From Limnohabitans sp. 2KL-51 (GTDB lineage Bacteria; Pseudomonadota; Gammaproteobacteria; Burkholderiales; Burkholderiaceae_C): 64,000 bases of DNA. The stretch covers positions 1-64,000 of the forward strand of contig NZ_NESJ01000013.1 in the NCBI RefSeq assembly GCF_003063645.1, read 5' to 3'. Under the pieces are notes generated by a model. That model saw only the letters and a list, made by a program, of their open reading frames with translations. It searched no databases and had not been told where the DNA came from. The position numbers and the translations under genes are program-made. How positions within the stretch are numbered: position 1 is the first letter of the stretch; each line of letters opens with the position of its first letter. Positions 47,363-56,083 of this stretch are shown here, piece after piece.

Positions 47363-47758
47363 ATGCTGGCGGTTGACACCAACGTCCTCGTTCGCCTGAT
47401 CACCAACGACGAGCCCAAGCAAGCGCTGCGCGCTCAGCTTGCACTGGACGCCGAGCTGAATCTGGGCCGGGAATGCATGGTCGGGCACATTGTGGTGTGC
47501 GAAGTGATGTGGGTTTTGAAGGGGCTCTACGGGTATTCATTGGTGCAATGCCAAGCGACTTTGACGGCCCTGCTGGCTTTTCCAGGACTGCGCTTCGAGG
47601 CCATGCCGGTCTTGTTATCCGCTGCCAAAGCATGGCAAAACCAGGGTGGAAATTTCGCAGATCACCTGATCGGCGCGCAAATGCAGTCATTGGGGTGCGA
47701 GGCTGTGCTGACCTTCGATAAGCGGGCCAGCAAAGCGGGCACACACCGGGCTGTGTAG
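47363..47758 (+). CDS. PIN-domain toxin
   Basis: A 131-residue VapC-like ribonuclease. Acidic residues of the PIN site are at MLAVDTNVLVRLI (Asp5), HIVVCEVMWVL (Glu), GNFADHLIGAQ (Asp) and LTFDKRASK (Asp). The start at 47363 gives the standard N-terminus; an upstream in-frame start overlaps the antitoxin. Next to it lies a REPIN-like repeat and a broken argP, which points to a plastic region. Confidence 0.9.
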   Translation: MLAVDTNVLVRLITNDEPKQALRAQLALDAELNLGRECMVGHIVVCEVMWVLKGLYGYSLVQCQATLTALLAFPGLRFEAMPVLLSAAKAWQNQGGNFADHLIGAQMQSLGCEAVLTFDKRASKAGTHRAV

Positions 47759-47863
47759 GTCAGCCGCTGGGGCCTACGGCTTCTGGGCATTTTGTGGTCA
47801 TGCGTCCAGAATCTATCGATCCGGCCCTGTGAAGTCTTTAACAACATTCAAGGGATGGGGTTT

Positions 47864-47941
47864 TTGTTGGAGCCCACCTCTGTGGGCGATGGCTTGCCTT
47901 GGTGATGAGGATGCAATCGCCCACGGGGTGGGCTCCCACAA
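47864..47941. repeat. REPIN-like inverted pair of a palindromic repeat, copy 2
   Basis: Arms at 47864-47890 and 47916-47941 are near-identical to those of the copy at 14753-14830, again in inverted orientation with a 25-bp spacer of unrelated sequence. The left arm has one change (ACCTC for ACCCC) that the right arm does not share. Confidence 0.85.
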
Positions 47942-47998
47942 AGAAAAAATACGCATGGCCGACACAACTATGGGCCATTCAAACATCTTCGGGCTGGA

Positions 47999-48430
47999 TC
48001 AATAGTCTTTCACCTGCCGCAAATGCAATCGCGCAGCGGATTTGACGGCTTCGGTCAGGCGCTGGGCTGACGGGGCCTCGCGGGCCCAGTGCTGCCAGTA
48101 CAGGGCCACATCTATAGCAGGCAGGCATTTAAGCGGTTTTTGCGTCCCACGGCCTTGGTGCTTAACGCCACCCAAGAGGTCAACGCAAACGCCGAAGCAA
48201 AAACACCGCGCGTGCAGGCCGCTCCCATCAAGGCGCTGGAAAACACCCTGGGCCAGCGCCTGCTGGTGCGGGGCAAGCAGGTGCGGGCCACTCCGGCTGG
48301 GCAAAGCTTGCTGGCCCATGTCAAACAGGTGCGCATGCTTGCAGGGTTTGCGTGGGGTCAGTGTGCAAGGCAGAACTTTGCGCCAGGTGTTGCTCGGGCA
48401 CCATGCCCCAGCCCAGGCCCAGTTCAACGC
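47999..48430 (-). pseudogene. argP: Scrambled remnant of argP (LysR-type lysine/arginine regulator)
   Basis: Three pieces of one ArgP-like protein can be read. On the minus strand 48425 to about 48345 gives ELGLGWGMVPEQHLAQ, the end of the effector domain. The minus strand from 48119 to 47999 gives AIDVALYWQHWAREAP and the C-terminus up to a stop. Between them, on the PLUS strand (about 48170-48341), lies the N-terminal helix-turn-helix end, IKALENTLGQRLLVRGKQVR followed by ATPAGQSLLAHVKQVRML. In intact ArgP the two minus-strand pieces are separated by only about 20-40 residues. So part of the gene was inverted or re-inserted and the rest lost. Part of the first piece overlaps the last codon of the phnE-like gene. 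Confidence 0.75.
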
Positions 48431-49293
48431 GTCAGCCAGCGCCGCGCCGCAAAGCTCAGCGCATCCACGCAGGCCACCATGAGCAGCATGGCCGCCAAAA
48501 TGGTGGCCGTCTTGTTCATGTGGAACAGGCCCATGTGAAAGGACAGCAGCTGCCCCAAACCACCTGCTCCCACCACGCCCAGCACAGCGGCAGCGCGGAT
48601 GTTGTTTTCCCATCGGTACAGGGTGTAGCTCATGAGCTGCGGCAAGACCTGGGGCAAGGTGGCATAAAAGAACACGCGCAGCGAGCCCACGCCTTGGGTG
48701 CGCAGGGCGTCGCCGGGGCCGGTAGGGATGTTCTCCATGGCCTCGGCGAATAGCCTACCCAGCACACCGCTGGTGTGCAGCGCCAGCGCCAGCGTGCCCG
48801 CCATGGGCCCCAAGCCCGCTGAGATCAAAAGCAAAGCGGCCCAAACCAGTTCAGGAATGGCGCGCAGGGCATTGAGCAACCAGCGCGTGGGGCTACGCAA
48901 CCAAGCCGAATCTTGGGCAGACATGCGGCTGGCGGGCACGGCCAGCGCCAAGCCCAGCACCGCCGCAATGACCGTGCCCAGCGCCGACATGGCCAGGGTT
49001 TCCCAAGCGGCCCAGACCACTTTGTTCACAAACACGGGCGACAGATCGGGCGGAAAAAATTCCGCCACAAAGCGGCCCATGCTGCGCGCAGCTTCCATGG
49101 ACGCAAAAGCTGCCCAATCGAGCTCCAGCGACACAAAGCTGGCCACCACCAACACCAGCAGGGCGGCAGTGAACCAGCAGGCGCGGCAGCGGGCGTTAAA
49201 GAGGGGTGGTGGCAGTTTCCAGGGCGGGTTGGCCGCTTCGGTGGAAAAGGCTTGGGCTACAGAGACGGTGTCCGGTGTCGTGGTGGGCTTCAT
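48424..49293 (-). CDS. phnE: Phosphonate-type ABC transporter permease 2 (PhnE)
   Basis: A 289-residue inner-membrane permease with about six helices and the EAA-like motif LNALRAIPELVWAALLLISAGLGPMAGTLALALHTSGVLGRLFAEAME, characteristic of PhnE. It is the last gene of phnD-phnC-phnE-phnE; its ATG at 49293 overlaps the stop of the first phnE by 4 bases. The C-terminal codons run into the argP remnant, but the protein has family length and looks intact. Confidence 0.9.
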   Translation of the reverse strand: MKPTTTPDTVSVAQAFSTEAANPPWKLPPPLFNARCRACWFTAALLVLVVASFVSLELDWAAFASMEAARSMGRFVAEFFPPDLSPVFVNKVVWAAWETLAMSALGTVIAAVLGLALAVPASRMSAQDSAWLRSPTRWLLNALRAIPELVWAALLLISAGLGPMAGTLALALHTSGVLGRLFAEAMENIPTGPGDALRTQGVGSLRVFFYATLPQVLPQLMSYTLYRWENNIRAAAVLGVVGAGGLGQLLSFHMGLFHMNKTATILAAMLLMVACVDALSFAARRWLTR

Positions 49294-50174
49294 GCCAAAG
49301 CCTTTCGCAGCCAAGCACTCACGCGATCGGCCAAGGCCACCAAGGCAATGAACACCAGCAACAAAGTGGCCACTTCGCCGCCGTTGAACATCTTCATCGA
49401 GTTGTCCAGCTGCTGGCCCAACCCCCCCGCGCCCACAAAGCCCAAGACCACCGAGGAGCGGATCGCGCATTCCCAGCGGTACACGGTGTACGACGCGAGC
49501 TCCGCTGCGTGGCTGGGCAGCAGCGCATAAACAAACGCCTGCAAACGGCCACTGCCGTTGCGCATCAGGGTTTGGGTGGCGTGGCTTTCGCCGCTTTCCA
49601 AAATTTCGGCGTACACCTTGCCCAGCATGCCACCGTAGGTCAGCGCGATGGCCAGCACACCCGCGGTGGGCCCCAGGCCCACCACACGCACAAACACCAA
49701 TGCCCAGATCAATTCAGGAATGCTTCGCAAAACAATCAAAGTGGCCCGTACACACCAGCGCAGCACGGCTGGCCAGCGGTCCATGCGGCCGGACAAGGCT
49801 GACAACGACAAAACCCGCGTGGCCAGCAAGCTCAGTGGCACGGCCAGCACCAGCGCCAACGTGACACCTGCAGTCGCCATGGCCACGGTGCGCCAGGTTT
49901 CGCGCACCACCATTTCCAAAAACTCAGGGTTGTGCACCAGCGGCCAAAAGCTGCGCAAAAAGTTGGCGGTGACTTTGCGGTTCTCGGGCTCCCAGAGCAC
50001 CCACAAACGAAATTCGGTGGCCACACACAGCGGCCACAAAAGGACCAGAGCCAAGCCCAGCCAAAACACACGCCCGGCAAAAGCAGGGTCGCGCGCGGTT
50101 GCTTGCGTGTGCGGTCGAACAGGCGGCAACCCGGAAGGACGGTCTGCAGACGAATGGGGGGCAGCAACAGACAT
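49290..50174 (-). CDS. phnE: Phosphonate-type ABC transporter permease 1 (PhnE)
   Basis: A 294-residue permease homologous to the next one, with the PhnE motif VLRSIPELIWALVFVRVVGLGPTAGVLAIALTYGGMLGKVYAEILE. Two different PhnE subunits presumably form a heterodimeric channel. The N-terminal 30 residues are polar and Pro-rich. It lies 34 bp behind phnC. Confidence 0.9.
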   Translation of the reverse strand: MSVAAPHSSADRPSGLPPVRPHTQATARDPAFAGRVFWLGLALVLLWPLCVATEFRLWVLWEPENRKVTANFLRSFWPLVHNPEFLEMVVRETWRTVAMATAGVTLALVLAVPLSLLATRVLSLSALSGRMDRWPAVLRWCVRATLIVLRSIPELIWALVFVRVVGLGPTAGVLAIALTYGGMLGKVYAEILESGESHATQTLMRNGSGRLQAFVYALLPSHAAELASYTVYRWECAIRSSVVLGFVGAGGLGQQLDNSMKMFNGGEVATLLLVFIALVALADRVSAWLRKALA

Positions 50175-50208
50175 GTGCAGGACGAGTGGCGTGTAGGACC
50201 TGACCGCG

Positions 50209-51048
50209 TCAGCGGCAGTGCATCACCACAGGCGCGGGCGCTTCGGGTGTGGCCGCTTGCAGCGCCACGGGCAGCGCCTCGCTGCGCAACTCGTGTTCGT
50301 ATTGATCGTACAAATGCGCCAGACGCTCGGGGCTGACTTGTGCGGCAGGCAAATCAAAAACCAGCTGTCCGTCGCGCAGACCGATGATGCGGGGAAAGTG
50401 CGCCAGCGCCATGTCCACCTGGTGCAGCGTGGCCACCAGCGTGACCTGCCTTTCACGCGCCAGGTTCACCAAAGCGGCCATGGCCATGCGGGCGCGCATC
50501 GGGTCGAGCGCCGACAAGGGCTCGTCGATCAACCACAGGCTGGCCGGGGCCAGCAAAGCGCGAGACAGGCCCACGCGCTGGCGTTCACCGCCTGACAAGC
50601 GGTCGACGCGTTCAAACAATTTATCGCCCAAGTCAAAGTGCACCAGCGCTGCGTAAGCTGAAGGAATGTCGGTGGGGTAAAACAGCGAGCGCAAACTGGC
50701 CCACAAACCCATGGCGGGCAAACGCCCCGCCAGCACCGACGTCACCACGCGTTGGCGCGGCGGCAGCGGCGGCACCTGCGGGGCCAGAAACAACTGGCCG
50801 CGCAAACGGCGCAAGGCCCGTGCGGGCAAGGTCCAGGGGTTCACACCGCCCAACTGCAGCTGGCCTTGAGTGGGCGGCTGTGCGCATGCCAGCACCTGCA
50901 GCAAGGTCGTCTTGCCCGCACCCGATGGGCCAATGATGGCCACCTGCTCGCCAACGGCCAGCTGCAAGTTCAATGCACGCAAGGCAGCCGGTGCACCCGG
51001 CAGCGCTGCCGGATGCCTGGCTTCTAGGGCTTGAAGGTCGATGTTCAA
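50209..51048 (-). CDS. phnC: Phosphonate-type ABC transporter ATPase (PhnC)
   Basis: A 279-residue ABC ATPase with Walker A GPSGAGKTTLLQVLA, signature LSGGERQRVGLSRALL, Walker B LWLIDEPLSALDP and H-loop ATLHQVDMA. It powers the import system formed with PhnD and the two PhnE. About 40 extra residues at the C-terminus (LRSEALPVALQAATPEAPAP) are unusual. It starts 19 bp behind phnD. Confidence 0.9.
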   Translation of the reverse strand: MNIDLQALEARHPAALPGAPAALRALNLQLAVGEQVAIIGPSGAGKTTLLQVLACAQPPTQGQLQLGGVNPWTLPARALRRLRGQLFLAPQVPPLPPRQRVVTSVLAGRLPAMGLWASLRSLFYPTDIPSAYAALVHFDLGDKLFERVDRLSGGERQRVGLSRALLAPASLWLIDEPLSALDPMRARMAMAALVNLARERQVTLVATLHQVDMALAHFPRIIGLRDGQLVFDLPAAQVSPERLAHLYDQYEHELRSEALPVALQAATPEAPAPVVMHCR

Positions 51049-51067
51049 ACCTGTGTGCTCCGTCGCT

Positions 51068-51937
51068 TCAAAGCAGGCCCAGATTTCGTGCGGCAGCCTC
51101 TAATTCCTTGTAGTTCTCAGGCTTGGTTTCAATGTAGCGCGTTGCGCGGTTCAAACGCAAAATTTCAGCGTGTTCGGGATTGGCCGGGTTCAGGGCCAGC
51201 AAAGCCGCTTTGATCTTTTCTTGCAACGCAGCCGGCATGTCGGCATGCACTGACCAGTTGTAATTGAAGTAGGTTGGCGTGGTAAAGAAAACGTTCACGT
51301 ACTTTGTATCGACCTTGTTTTCCGTCACGAACTTTTTCCAAACGGTGATGTCGAGCGCGGCGGCATCGACCTTGCCACTGACTACCGAGGCGATGGTCGC
51401 ATCGTGCGCGCCGCTGTAGGCGATGCGTTTGAAGTCTTTTTCAGGATTGATCCCCGCTTGCACCAGCACGCCCCTGGGCATCGCATGTCCAGAAGTGCTG
51501 CTGGCAGAACCAAAAGAGATTTGCTTGCCCTTCATGTCGTTCAGCGTCTTGATCCCTGAATCGGTTTTGGCGATGAACACCGACTGGAATTTGGTGTCTT
51601 CTTCGCGCTGCGCCAAGGGCACGACTTTGTCACCCGAGCGGAGTTTGGCCTGAACGTAGGTGAAGCCGCCAAACCAGACCAAATCAACCTTTTTGTTAAC
51701 CATCGACTCCACGGCAGCTGGGTAATCGGTCACAGGCGTGAACACCACTTTCATGCCGAGCTGTTTTTCCAGGTAACTGGCCAAGGGCGTGAATTTGCGC
51801 ACCTGCTCAGTGGCCGCTTCTTCGGGGATGGTGGTCACGCGCAGCGTGGTTTGGGCACTGGCGTGGGTCATGGCGGACATGGCCAGCAAACCCATGCAAG
51901 CAGTGGACAGGAATTTAGTGAGGAGGGCGTGGAACAT
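51068..51937 (-). CDS. phnD: Phosphonate/phosphite-type ABC transporter binding protein (PhnD)
   Basis: A 289-residue periplasmic binding protein. The signal peptide ends near residue 28 (MTHASAQ). PhnD signatures are FTPVTDYPAAVESMVNKKVDLVWFGGFTYVQA and FGSASSTSGHAMPRGVLVQAG, with the Ser/Thr anion-binding loop. Ligands in this family include phosphonates, phosphite and phosphate esters. No C-P lyase or phosphonatase gene and no clear Pho box is nearby, so the ligand is open. The start at 51937 begins the signal peptide. It is divergent from egtD. Confidence 0.9.
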   Translation of the reverse strand: MFHALLTKFLSTACMGLLAMSAMTHASAQTTLRVTTIPEEAATEQVRKFTPLASYLEKQLGMKVVFTPVTDYPAAVESMVNKKVDLVWFGGFTYVQAKLRSGDKVVPLAQREEDTKFQSVFIAKTDSGIKTLNDMKGKQISFGSASSTSGHAMPRGVLVQAGINPEKDFKRIAYSGAHDATIASVVSGKVDAAALDITVWKKFVTENKVDTKYVNVFFTTPTYFNYNWSVHADMPAALQEKIKAALLALNPANPEHAEILRLNRATRYIETKPENYKELEAAARNLGLL

Positions 51938-52048
51938 AGTGACTTTAAAAAAACAAAAAGAGATTACACCCTGAAATCCTTGCACCCCGTGCTGCTGGGG
52001 CCAAACCTGCACCGTCCTGCCGCTTGAACACTGGCTTAACATCCTTAC

Positions 52049-53017
52049 ATGAGCACACCCCAATTCATCCAGCTGTACCAGCACAACGCAGCCGCCGTGG
52101 CGCAAGAACTCTTGCAGGGCCTGAGCGCCCCACAAGCATTCACTTCGCCCAAATACCTGTACGACGCCTTGGGCTCGCGTCTGTTTGAGGCCATCACCCA
52201 GCTGCCCGAGTACGACCTGACCCGCACCGAGGCCAATTTGATGCAGTTGCACAGCGCCAGCATGGCTGCTGAACTGCCACTCGGCGCGTGCTGGATCGAC
52301 CTGGGCGCAGGCAATTGCGAAAAAGCCGGGCGTTTGCTCGGCCCCATGGGCGCAGGCCGCTATGTGGCAGTAGACATTTCGGTGGACTTTGTGCGCCAGG
52401 CCCTGGATGTGCTGCAACGCCAGCACCCCGGCTTGCCCATGGCGGGTCTGGGCGTGGACTTTTCGGGGGGCCTGCCCCTGCCAACTGAACTGGCGCTTGA
52501 CCCGGCGCAGCCGCGTGTGCTGTTTTACCCAGGTTCGAGCATCGGCAACTTCACGCCCGAACAGGCGCTGGATTTCCTGCGCAATTTGCACAGCGCCTGC
52601 GGGACAGCGCCGGGCAGCGGTTTGCTGATTGGCGTGGACTTGCTCAAAGACCCGGCCGAACTGGAAGCGGCCTATGACGACGCGTTGGGCGTGACCGCCG
52701 CCTTCGACCTGAATTTGTTGCTGCACATCAACCGCTTGGTGGGCAGCAACTTTGCCGTGCGCGACTGGCGGCACCTGTCACGCTTCAATGCGGCGCAATC
52801 GCGCGTGGAGATGCACCTGCAGGCGCGCCACGCGCTGACGGTGCAGTGGCCCGGTGGCCAACGCCAGTTTGCAGCGGGAGAAACCATCCACACCGAAAAC
52901 GCCTGCAAATGGACCGTGAAAAACTTTGAGTCACTGCTGCTTTCAGCAGGCTTTGAATCGACCCGCGTCTGGACCGATCCAAAAGAGCGTTTTGCGGTTT
53001 TTTGGGCACTAGCCTGA
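52049..53017 (+). CDS. egtD: L-histidine N-alpha-methyltransferase (hercynine synthase)
   Basis: EgtD trimethylates histidine to hercynine with SAM, the first step to ergothioneine and selenoneine. The 322-residue protein has YLYDALGSRLFEAITQLPEYDLTRTE, SAM motif WIDLGAGNCEKAGRLL and the late histidine-binding segment IHTENACKWTVKNFESLL. In that segment the Glu of the mycobacterial enzyme is kept, but the following Ser position seems to be Ala. It is alone here: the EgtB-like partner lies about 7 kb downstream. It is divergent from phnD, 111 bp apart. Confidence 0.93.
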   Translation: MSTPQFIQLYQHNAAAVAQELLQGLSAPQAFTSPKYLYDALGSRLFEAITQLPEYDLTRTEANLMQLHSASMAAELPLGACWIDLGAGNCEKAGRLLGPMGAGRYVAVDISVDFVRQALDVLQRQHPGLPMAGLGVDFSGGLPLPTELALDPAQPRVLFYPGSSIGNFTPEQALDFLRNLHSACGTAPGSGLLIGVDLLKDPAELEAAYDDALGVTAAFDLNLLLHINRLVGSNFAVRDWRHLSRFNAAQSRVEMHLQARHALTVQWPGGQRQFAAGETIHTENACKWTVKNFESLLLSAGFESTRVWTDPKERFAVFWALA

Positions 53018-53061
53018 GCTTGTCGCCCATTTGATTGGGTCACTGAACAAGCCTGCCCATA

Positions 53062-53094
53062 ATGAATCCAGACCAGCGCTCATGCTGGGTTCAT
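53062..53094. promoter_or_regulatory. Inverted repeat upstream of an SDR gene
   Basis: ATGAATCCAG (53062-53071) and CTGGGTTCAT (53085-53094) are inverted with 9 of 10 matches and a 13-bp spacer, ending 22 bp before the SDR start. It may be an operator; it could also be part of egtD termination. Confidence 0.4.
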
Positions 53095-53116
53095 ATTCAA
53101 TAAATAGGAGACTTGC

Positions 53117-53884
53117 ATGTTGAACGATCTGAAAGACAAAGTGGTTCTGATCACCGGCTCGAGCACGGGCATCGGCGCAGCCGCCGCCGTGGCCTTTGGC
53201 AAGTTGGGCGCCCGCGTGGCCGTGCATTACAACAGCAGCCAAGGGCCTGCCGAAGAAGTCCTGGGCCGCGTCAAGGCCACGGGCGCGCAGGCCATCTTGC
53301 TCAAAGGCGATGTGCTCGAATCGGCACAATGCCAACGGCTCGTGGACGAAACCGTCAAGGCTTTTGGCCGCATCGACATTCTGATCAACAACGCTGGCGC
53401 TTTGGTGCAACGGGTCCCCATTGAAGAGATCACCGATGAGCTGTTTGACAACGTGGTGTATCTGAACGTGCGCTCGGCCATGATGTGCACGGCCGCCGCG
53501 GTAGCGGCCATGCGCCAGCAAGGCCAAGGCGGTGTGGTGATTAACGTGACCTCTGTGGCTGCGCGTCACGGAGGCGGCGCAGGCGCCTCGCTGTATGCAG
53601 GCTCCAAGGGATTTGTGTCCACCATGACACGGGGGCTGGCCAAGGAACTGGTCAAGGACAACATCCGCGTCAATGCCGTGGCGCCAGGCGTCATCACCAC
53701 CCCATTTCACGAACGTTTTTCAACCCCGCAAATGCTCGAAGGATTCAGGGCCACGATTCCCATGAACCGATTGGGAACAGCAGAAGAATGTGCGGGTGCT
53801 TTTGTGTACCTGGCCTCAGAACAGATGTCGGGCTACGTGACCGGCCAGATCATCGAGGTCAACGGCGGGCAGTACATGCCCTGA
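53117..53884 (+). CDS. SDR family oxidoreductase (FabG-like)
   Basis: A 255-residue short-chain dehydrogenase with TGSSTGIGAAAAVAFG, NNAGALVQ, catalytic Ser in VTSVAA and Tyr/Lys in YAGSKGFVS, and the C-terminal GQIIEVNGGQYMP. A GGAGA box precedes the ATG by 7 bp. It is convergent with the TauD-like gene 16 bp away. It could act on the product of the dioxygenase or in fatty acid/sugar metabolism; substrate unknown. Confidence 0.9.
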   Translation: MLNDLKDKVVLITGSSTGIGAAAAVAFGKLGARVAVHYNSSQGPAEEVLGRVKATGAQAILLKGDVLESAQCQRLVDETVKAFGRIDILINNAGALVQRVPIEEITDELFDNVVYLNVRSAMMCTAAAVAAMRQQGQGGVVINVTSVAARHGGGAGASLYAGSKGFVSTMTRGLAKELVKDNIRVNAVAPGVITTPFHERFSTPQMLEGFRATIPMNRLGTAEECAGAFVYLASEQMSGYVTGQIIEVNGGQYMP

Positions 53885-53900
53885 TGCAATGCCCTGATGC

Positions 53901-54749
53901 TCAATGCCCTTGAGGGTTGAGCACGGTCACGCGCCATAAGGTGCGTGGCCGGGTCAGGTCGATCAAGGGTGCGCTGTGCAACAGCAAAGCGTTGTCCCAG
54001 ACGATGACATCGCCATTTTCGTAATTGTTGGTGTAGCAGTATTTGTCCTGCGTGGCATGTGCTGCCAGTTCACGCAACAAGTCCAGGGCCTCGTCATCGG
54101 GCATGCCCTCAATCCCAAAAGAGCTGCCGCTCACCGCGTACAGCGCAAGCTGCCCGGTGAAAGGGTGTGGCCTGACCAGCGGGTGACGCACCCAATTGAC
54201 CCTTTGGGCTTGCTCGGCATTGAGCACAGACGCGACGCTTCGGGATTGTTTGTCCAGGTTGTCGCGGTTGCCATAGTGGTGCTTGACCACCAAGCCTTTG
54301 ATTTTTTCTTTCATGCCCGAGGGCAAGTCGGCATAGGCCTTGGCCTGGTTGGCAAAGGTGGTGCCGTTGGGCGCGGGCGGCACGTCTTGGGCATGCAAGA
54401 TGGTGCAGCGCGCCACATCGTCCAGATAAGAATAATCGGTGTGGAAATACGTGCCCGCATCCACCAGCCCCGTGGGCTTGCCGTCCTTGAACACGTTTGA
54501 AAGGATCAGGATGTTGGCATCTTGCGGGTGGTGAAAAGTGTCAATGACATGGGGCGAAGGTCTGCCCCATTGTTTGGCAAATGTCACCATCTCGGCTGGC
54601 GTCAACGACTGGTTTTTCAGCACGATGAAGCCGTGCCGATGCAAGGCGTCCGCCAACCACTGACTTTGATGGGCGTCCAGGGGTGCGGACACATCCAGCC
54701 CGTCGATGCGGGCGCCCAACACATCACTCAACGGCGTCAACAAAGTCAT
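53901..54749 (-). CDS. TauD/TfdA family Fe(II)/2-oxoglutarate dioxygenase
   Basis: A 282-residue non-heme iron dioxygenase. Iron ligands are visible in TYFHTDYSYLDD (His-x-Asp) and LLLHSAP (distal His), and the 2-oxoglutarate Arg in PRTLWRVTVL. Family members oxidise taurine, alkyl sulfates, 2,4-D or other carboxylates and sulfonates. It lies 14 bp behind a TRAP dctM gene on the same strand, so the transported acid is probably its substrate. Confidence 0.9.
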   Translation of the reverse strand: MTLLTPLSDVLGARIDGLDVSAPLDAHQSQWLADALHRHGFIVLKNQSLTPAEMVTFAKQWGRPSPHVIDTFHHPQDANILILSNVFKDGKPTGLVDAGTYFHTDYSYLDDVARCTILHAQDVPPAPNGTTFANQAKAYADLPSGMKEKIKGLVVKHHYGNRDNLDKQSRSVASVLNAEQAQRVNWVRHPLVRPHPFTGQLALYAVSGSSFGIEGMPDDEALDLLRELAAHATQDKYCYTNNYENGDVIVWDNALLLHSAPLIDLTRPRTLWRVTVLNPQGH

Positions 54750-54763
54750 GGCATCGGCTTATG

Positions 54764-56083
54764 TCAGTTGATCATTTCGGGAGAAAAAATTCGAGGTAGA
54801 AACAAAGCAATTTCAGGAAAGACGATAACCGCAAACAATACCACCAGCATGGGCACCACCATGATCATGGTGTCCTTCAAGGCATACCTGAGCGGCACCT
54901 TGGCCACCGCACAACAAATCATGAGGCACATGCCATACGGTGGCGTGACCAAGCCAAAGGCCAAAGACAAAATGCCAATGATGGCAAAGTGCACAGGGTG
55001 CATGTCCACCGATTGGGCCAAAGGTTGTAAGGTGGTGCCCACGATGATGATGGCGGGAATCGCATCAAGAAAACAACCCACAATCAGGAAGGCTGCCGCA
55101 ATGAAAATGCCGACGCCAATCACGTCCATGCCCCAAGCTTGGACATTGGTCAGCAAGGCTTTGGGAATTTGGTAGTAGGCCAACAGCCAGCCAAAAACCG
55201 AGGCTGTGCCCACACAGAACAATGCCACGGCCGACAATTTTCCCGTGTCCAACACGGCAGCCATGAACTGCTTGAAACCCATTTCGCGGTAAAACAGCAG
55301 GGACAGCACTGCGGCATACAACACCGCCGCTGCTGCCGACTCGGTCGCCGTGAACCAGCCCATCAAAATACCCCCCACGATGATCACCGGGGTGAGCAAG
55401 GCTGGAATGGCGACAAGCGTTGATTTGACAATTTCAGTGAAGTTGGCGCGCGGGTAGACCGGGTAATTGCGCTTGACCGAATAGGCGTGCACGGTGGCCA
55501 TTTGGGCCAAGCACAGTAGCACACCCGGCACAATGCCCGCCAAATACATCGCACCAATCGAGGTGGAGATCACGCCCCCCCAAACCACCATGAGAATGGA
55601 CGGAGGAATGATCACCGCCAGCACAGACGAAACCGCTGTGACAGCGATCGAAAACGACAAGTCATAGCCTTCCTTGACCTGTGCCTCAATGAACAATTTG
55701 CCTTGCCCGGCCGCATCGGCGCTGGCCGAACCCGAGATGCCTGCAAAAAACACCGACAACAGCACATTGATCTGTGCCAAGCCGCCTGGGAAATGGCCCA
55801 CCAGCGCCCTGGACAATCGCATCATGCGCACGGTGATGCCTCCGCCGTTCATCAAATTGGCCGTCAAAAGGAAGAACGGCACCGCCAACAAAATGAAGGA
55901 GTTGTAGGTTTTGAAAGTCTCATTGAACAAGACCATCGGTGACAGACGAGGCTCCAGCAGCAGGACGGGCAAAGAAGCCAGGCCCAATGCAAAGGCCACC
56001 GGAACCCTGATCGCCAAAAGAAAAAAGAAACCTCCGAAGAGGACAATGGCGGCTATTCCTGGCGAAAACAATGCTGAGGTCAA
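54764..56083 (-). CDS. dctM: TRAP transporter large permease (DctM)
   Basis: A 439-residue DctM permease with about 12 membrane helices; family motif FFAGISGSASADAAGQGKLFIEAQVKEGYDLSFSIAVTAVSSVLAVIIPPSI. The ATG at 56083 overlaps the dctQ stop by 4 bases. It belongs to the second TRAP system of the window (dctP-dctQ-dctM), which is distinct in gene order from the first (dctQ-dctM-dctP). Confidence 0.93.
   Translation of the reverse strand: MTSALFSPGIAAIVLFGGFFFLLAIRVPVAFALGLASLPVLLLEPRLSPMVLFNETFKTYNSFILLAVPFFLLTANLMNGGGITVRMMRLSRALVGHFPGGLAQINVLLSVFFAGISGSASADAAGQGKLFIEAQVKEGYDLSFSIAVTAVSSVLAVIIPPSILMVVWGGVISTSIGAMYLAGIVPGVLLCLAQMATVHAYSVKRNYPVYPRANFTEIVKSTLVAIPALLTPVIIVGGILMGWFTATESAAAAVLYAAVLSLLFYREMGFKQFMAAVLDTGKLSAVALFCVGTASVFGWLLAYYQIPKALLTNVQAWGMDVIGVGIFIAAAFLIVGCFLDAIPAIIIVGTTLQPLAQSVDMHPVHFAIIGILSLAFGLVTPPYGMCLMICCAVAKVPLRYALKDTMIMVVPMLVVLFAVIVFPEIALFLPRIFSPEMIN

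Noticed and set aside
47999..48613. Open frame of 204 codons on the minus strand as a real gene
   Set aside because: Only its last 40 codons resemble a protein (ArgP C-terminus); the rest is antisense to the inverted ArgP piece and to phnE. It is treated as part of the pseudogene.
51938..52048. Pho box upstream of phnD
   Set aside because: No pair of CTGTCAT-like 7-mers with 11-bp spacing was found, so phosphate control is not claimed.
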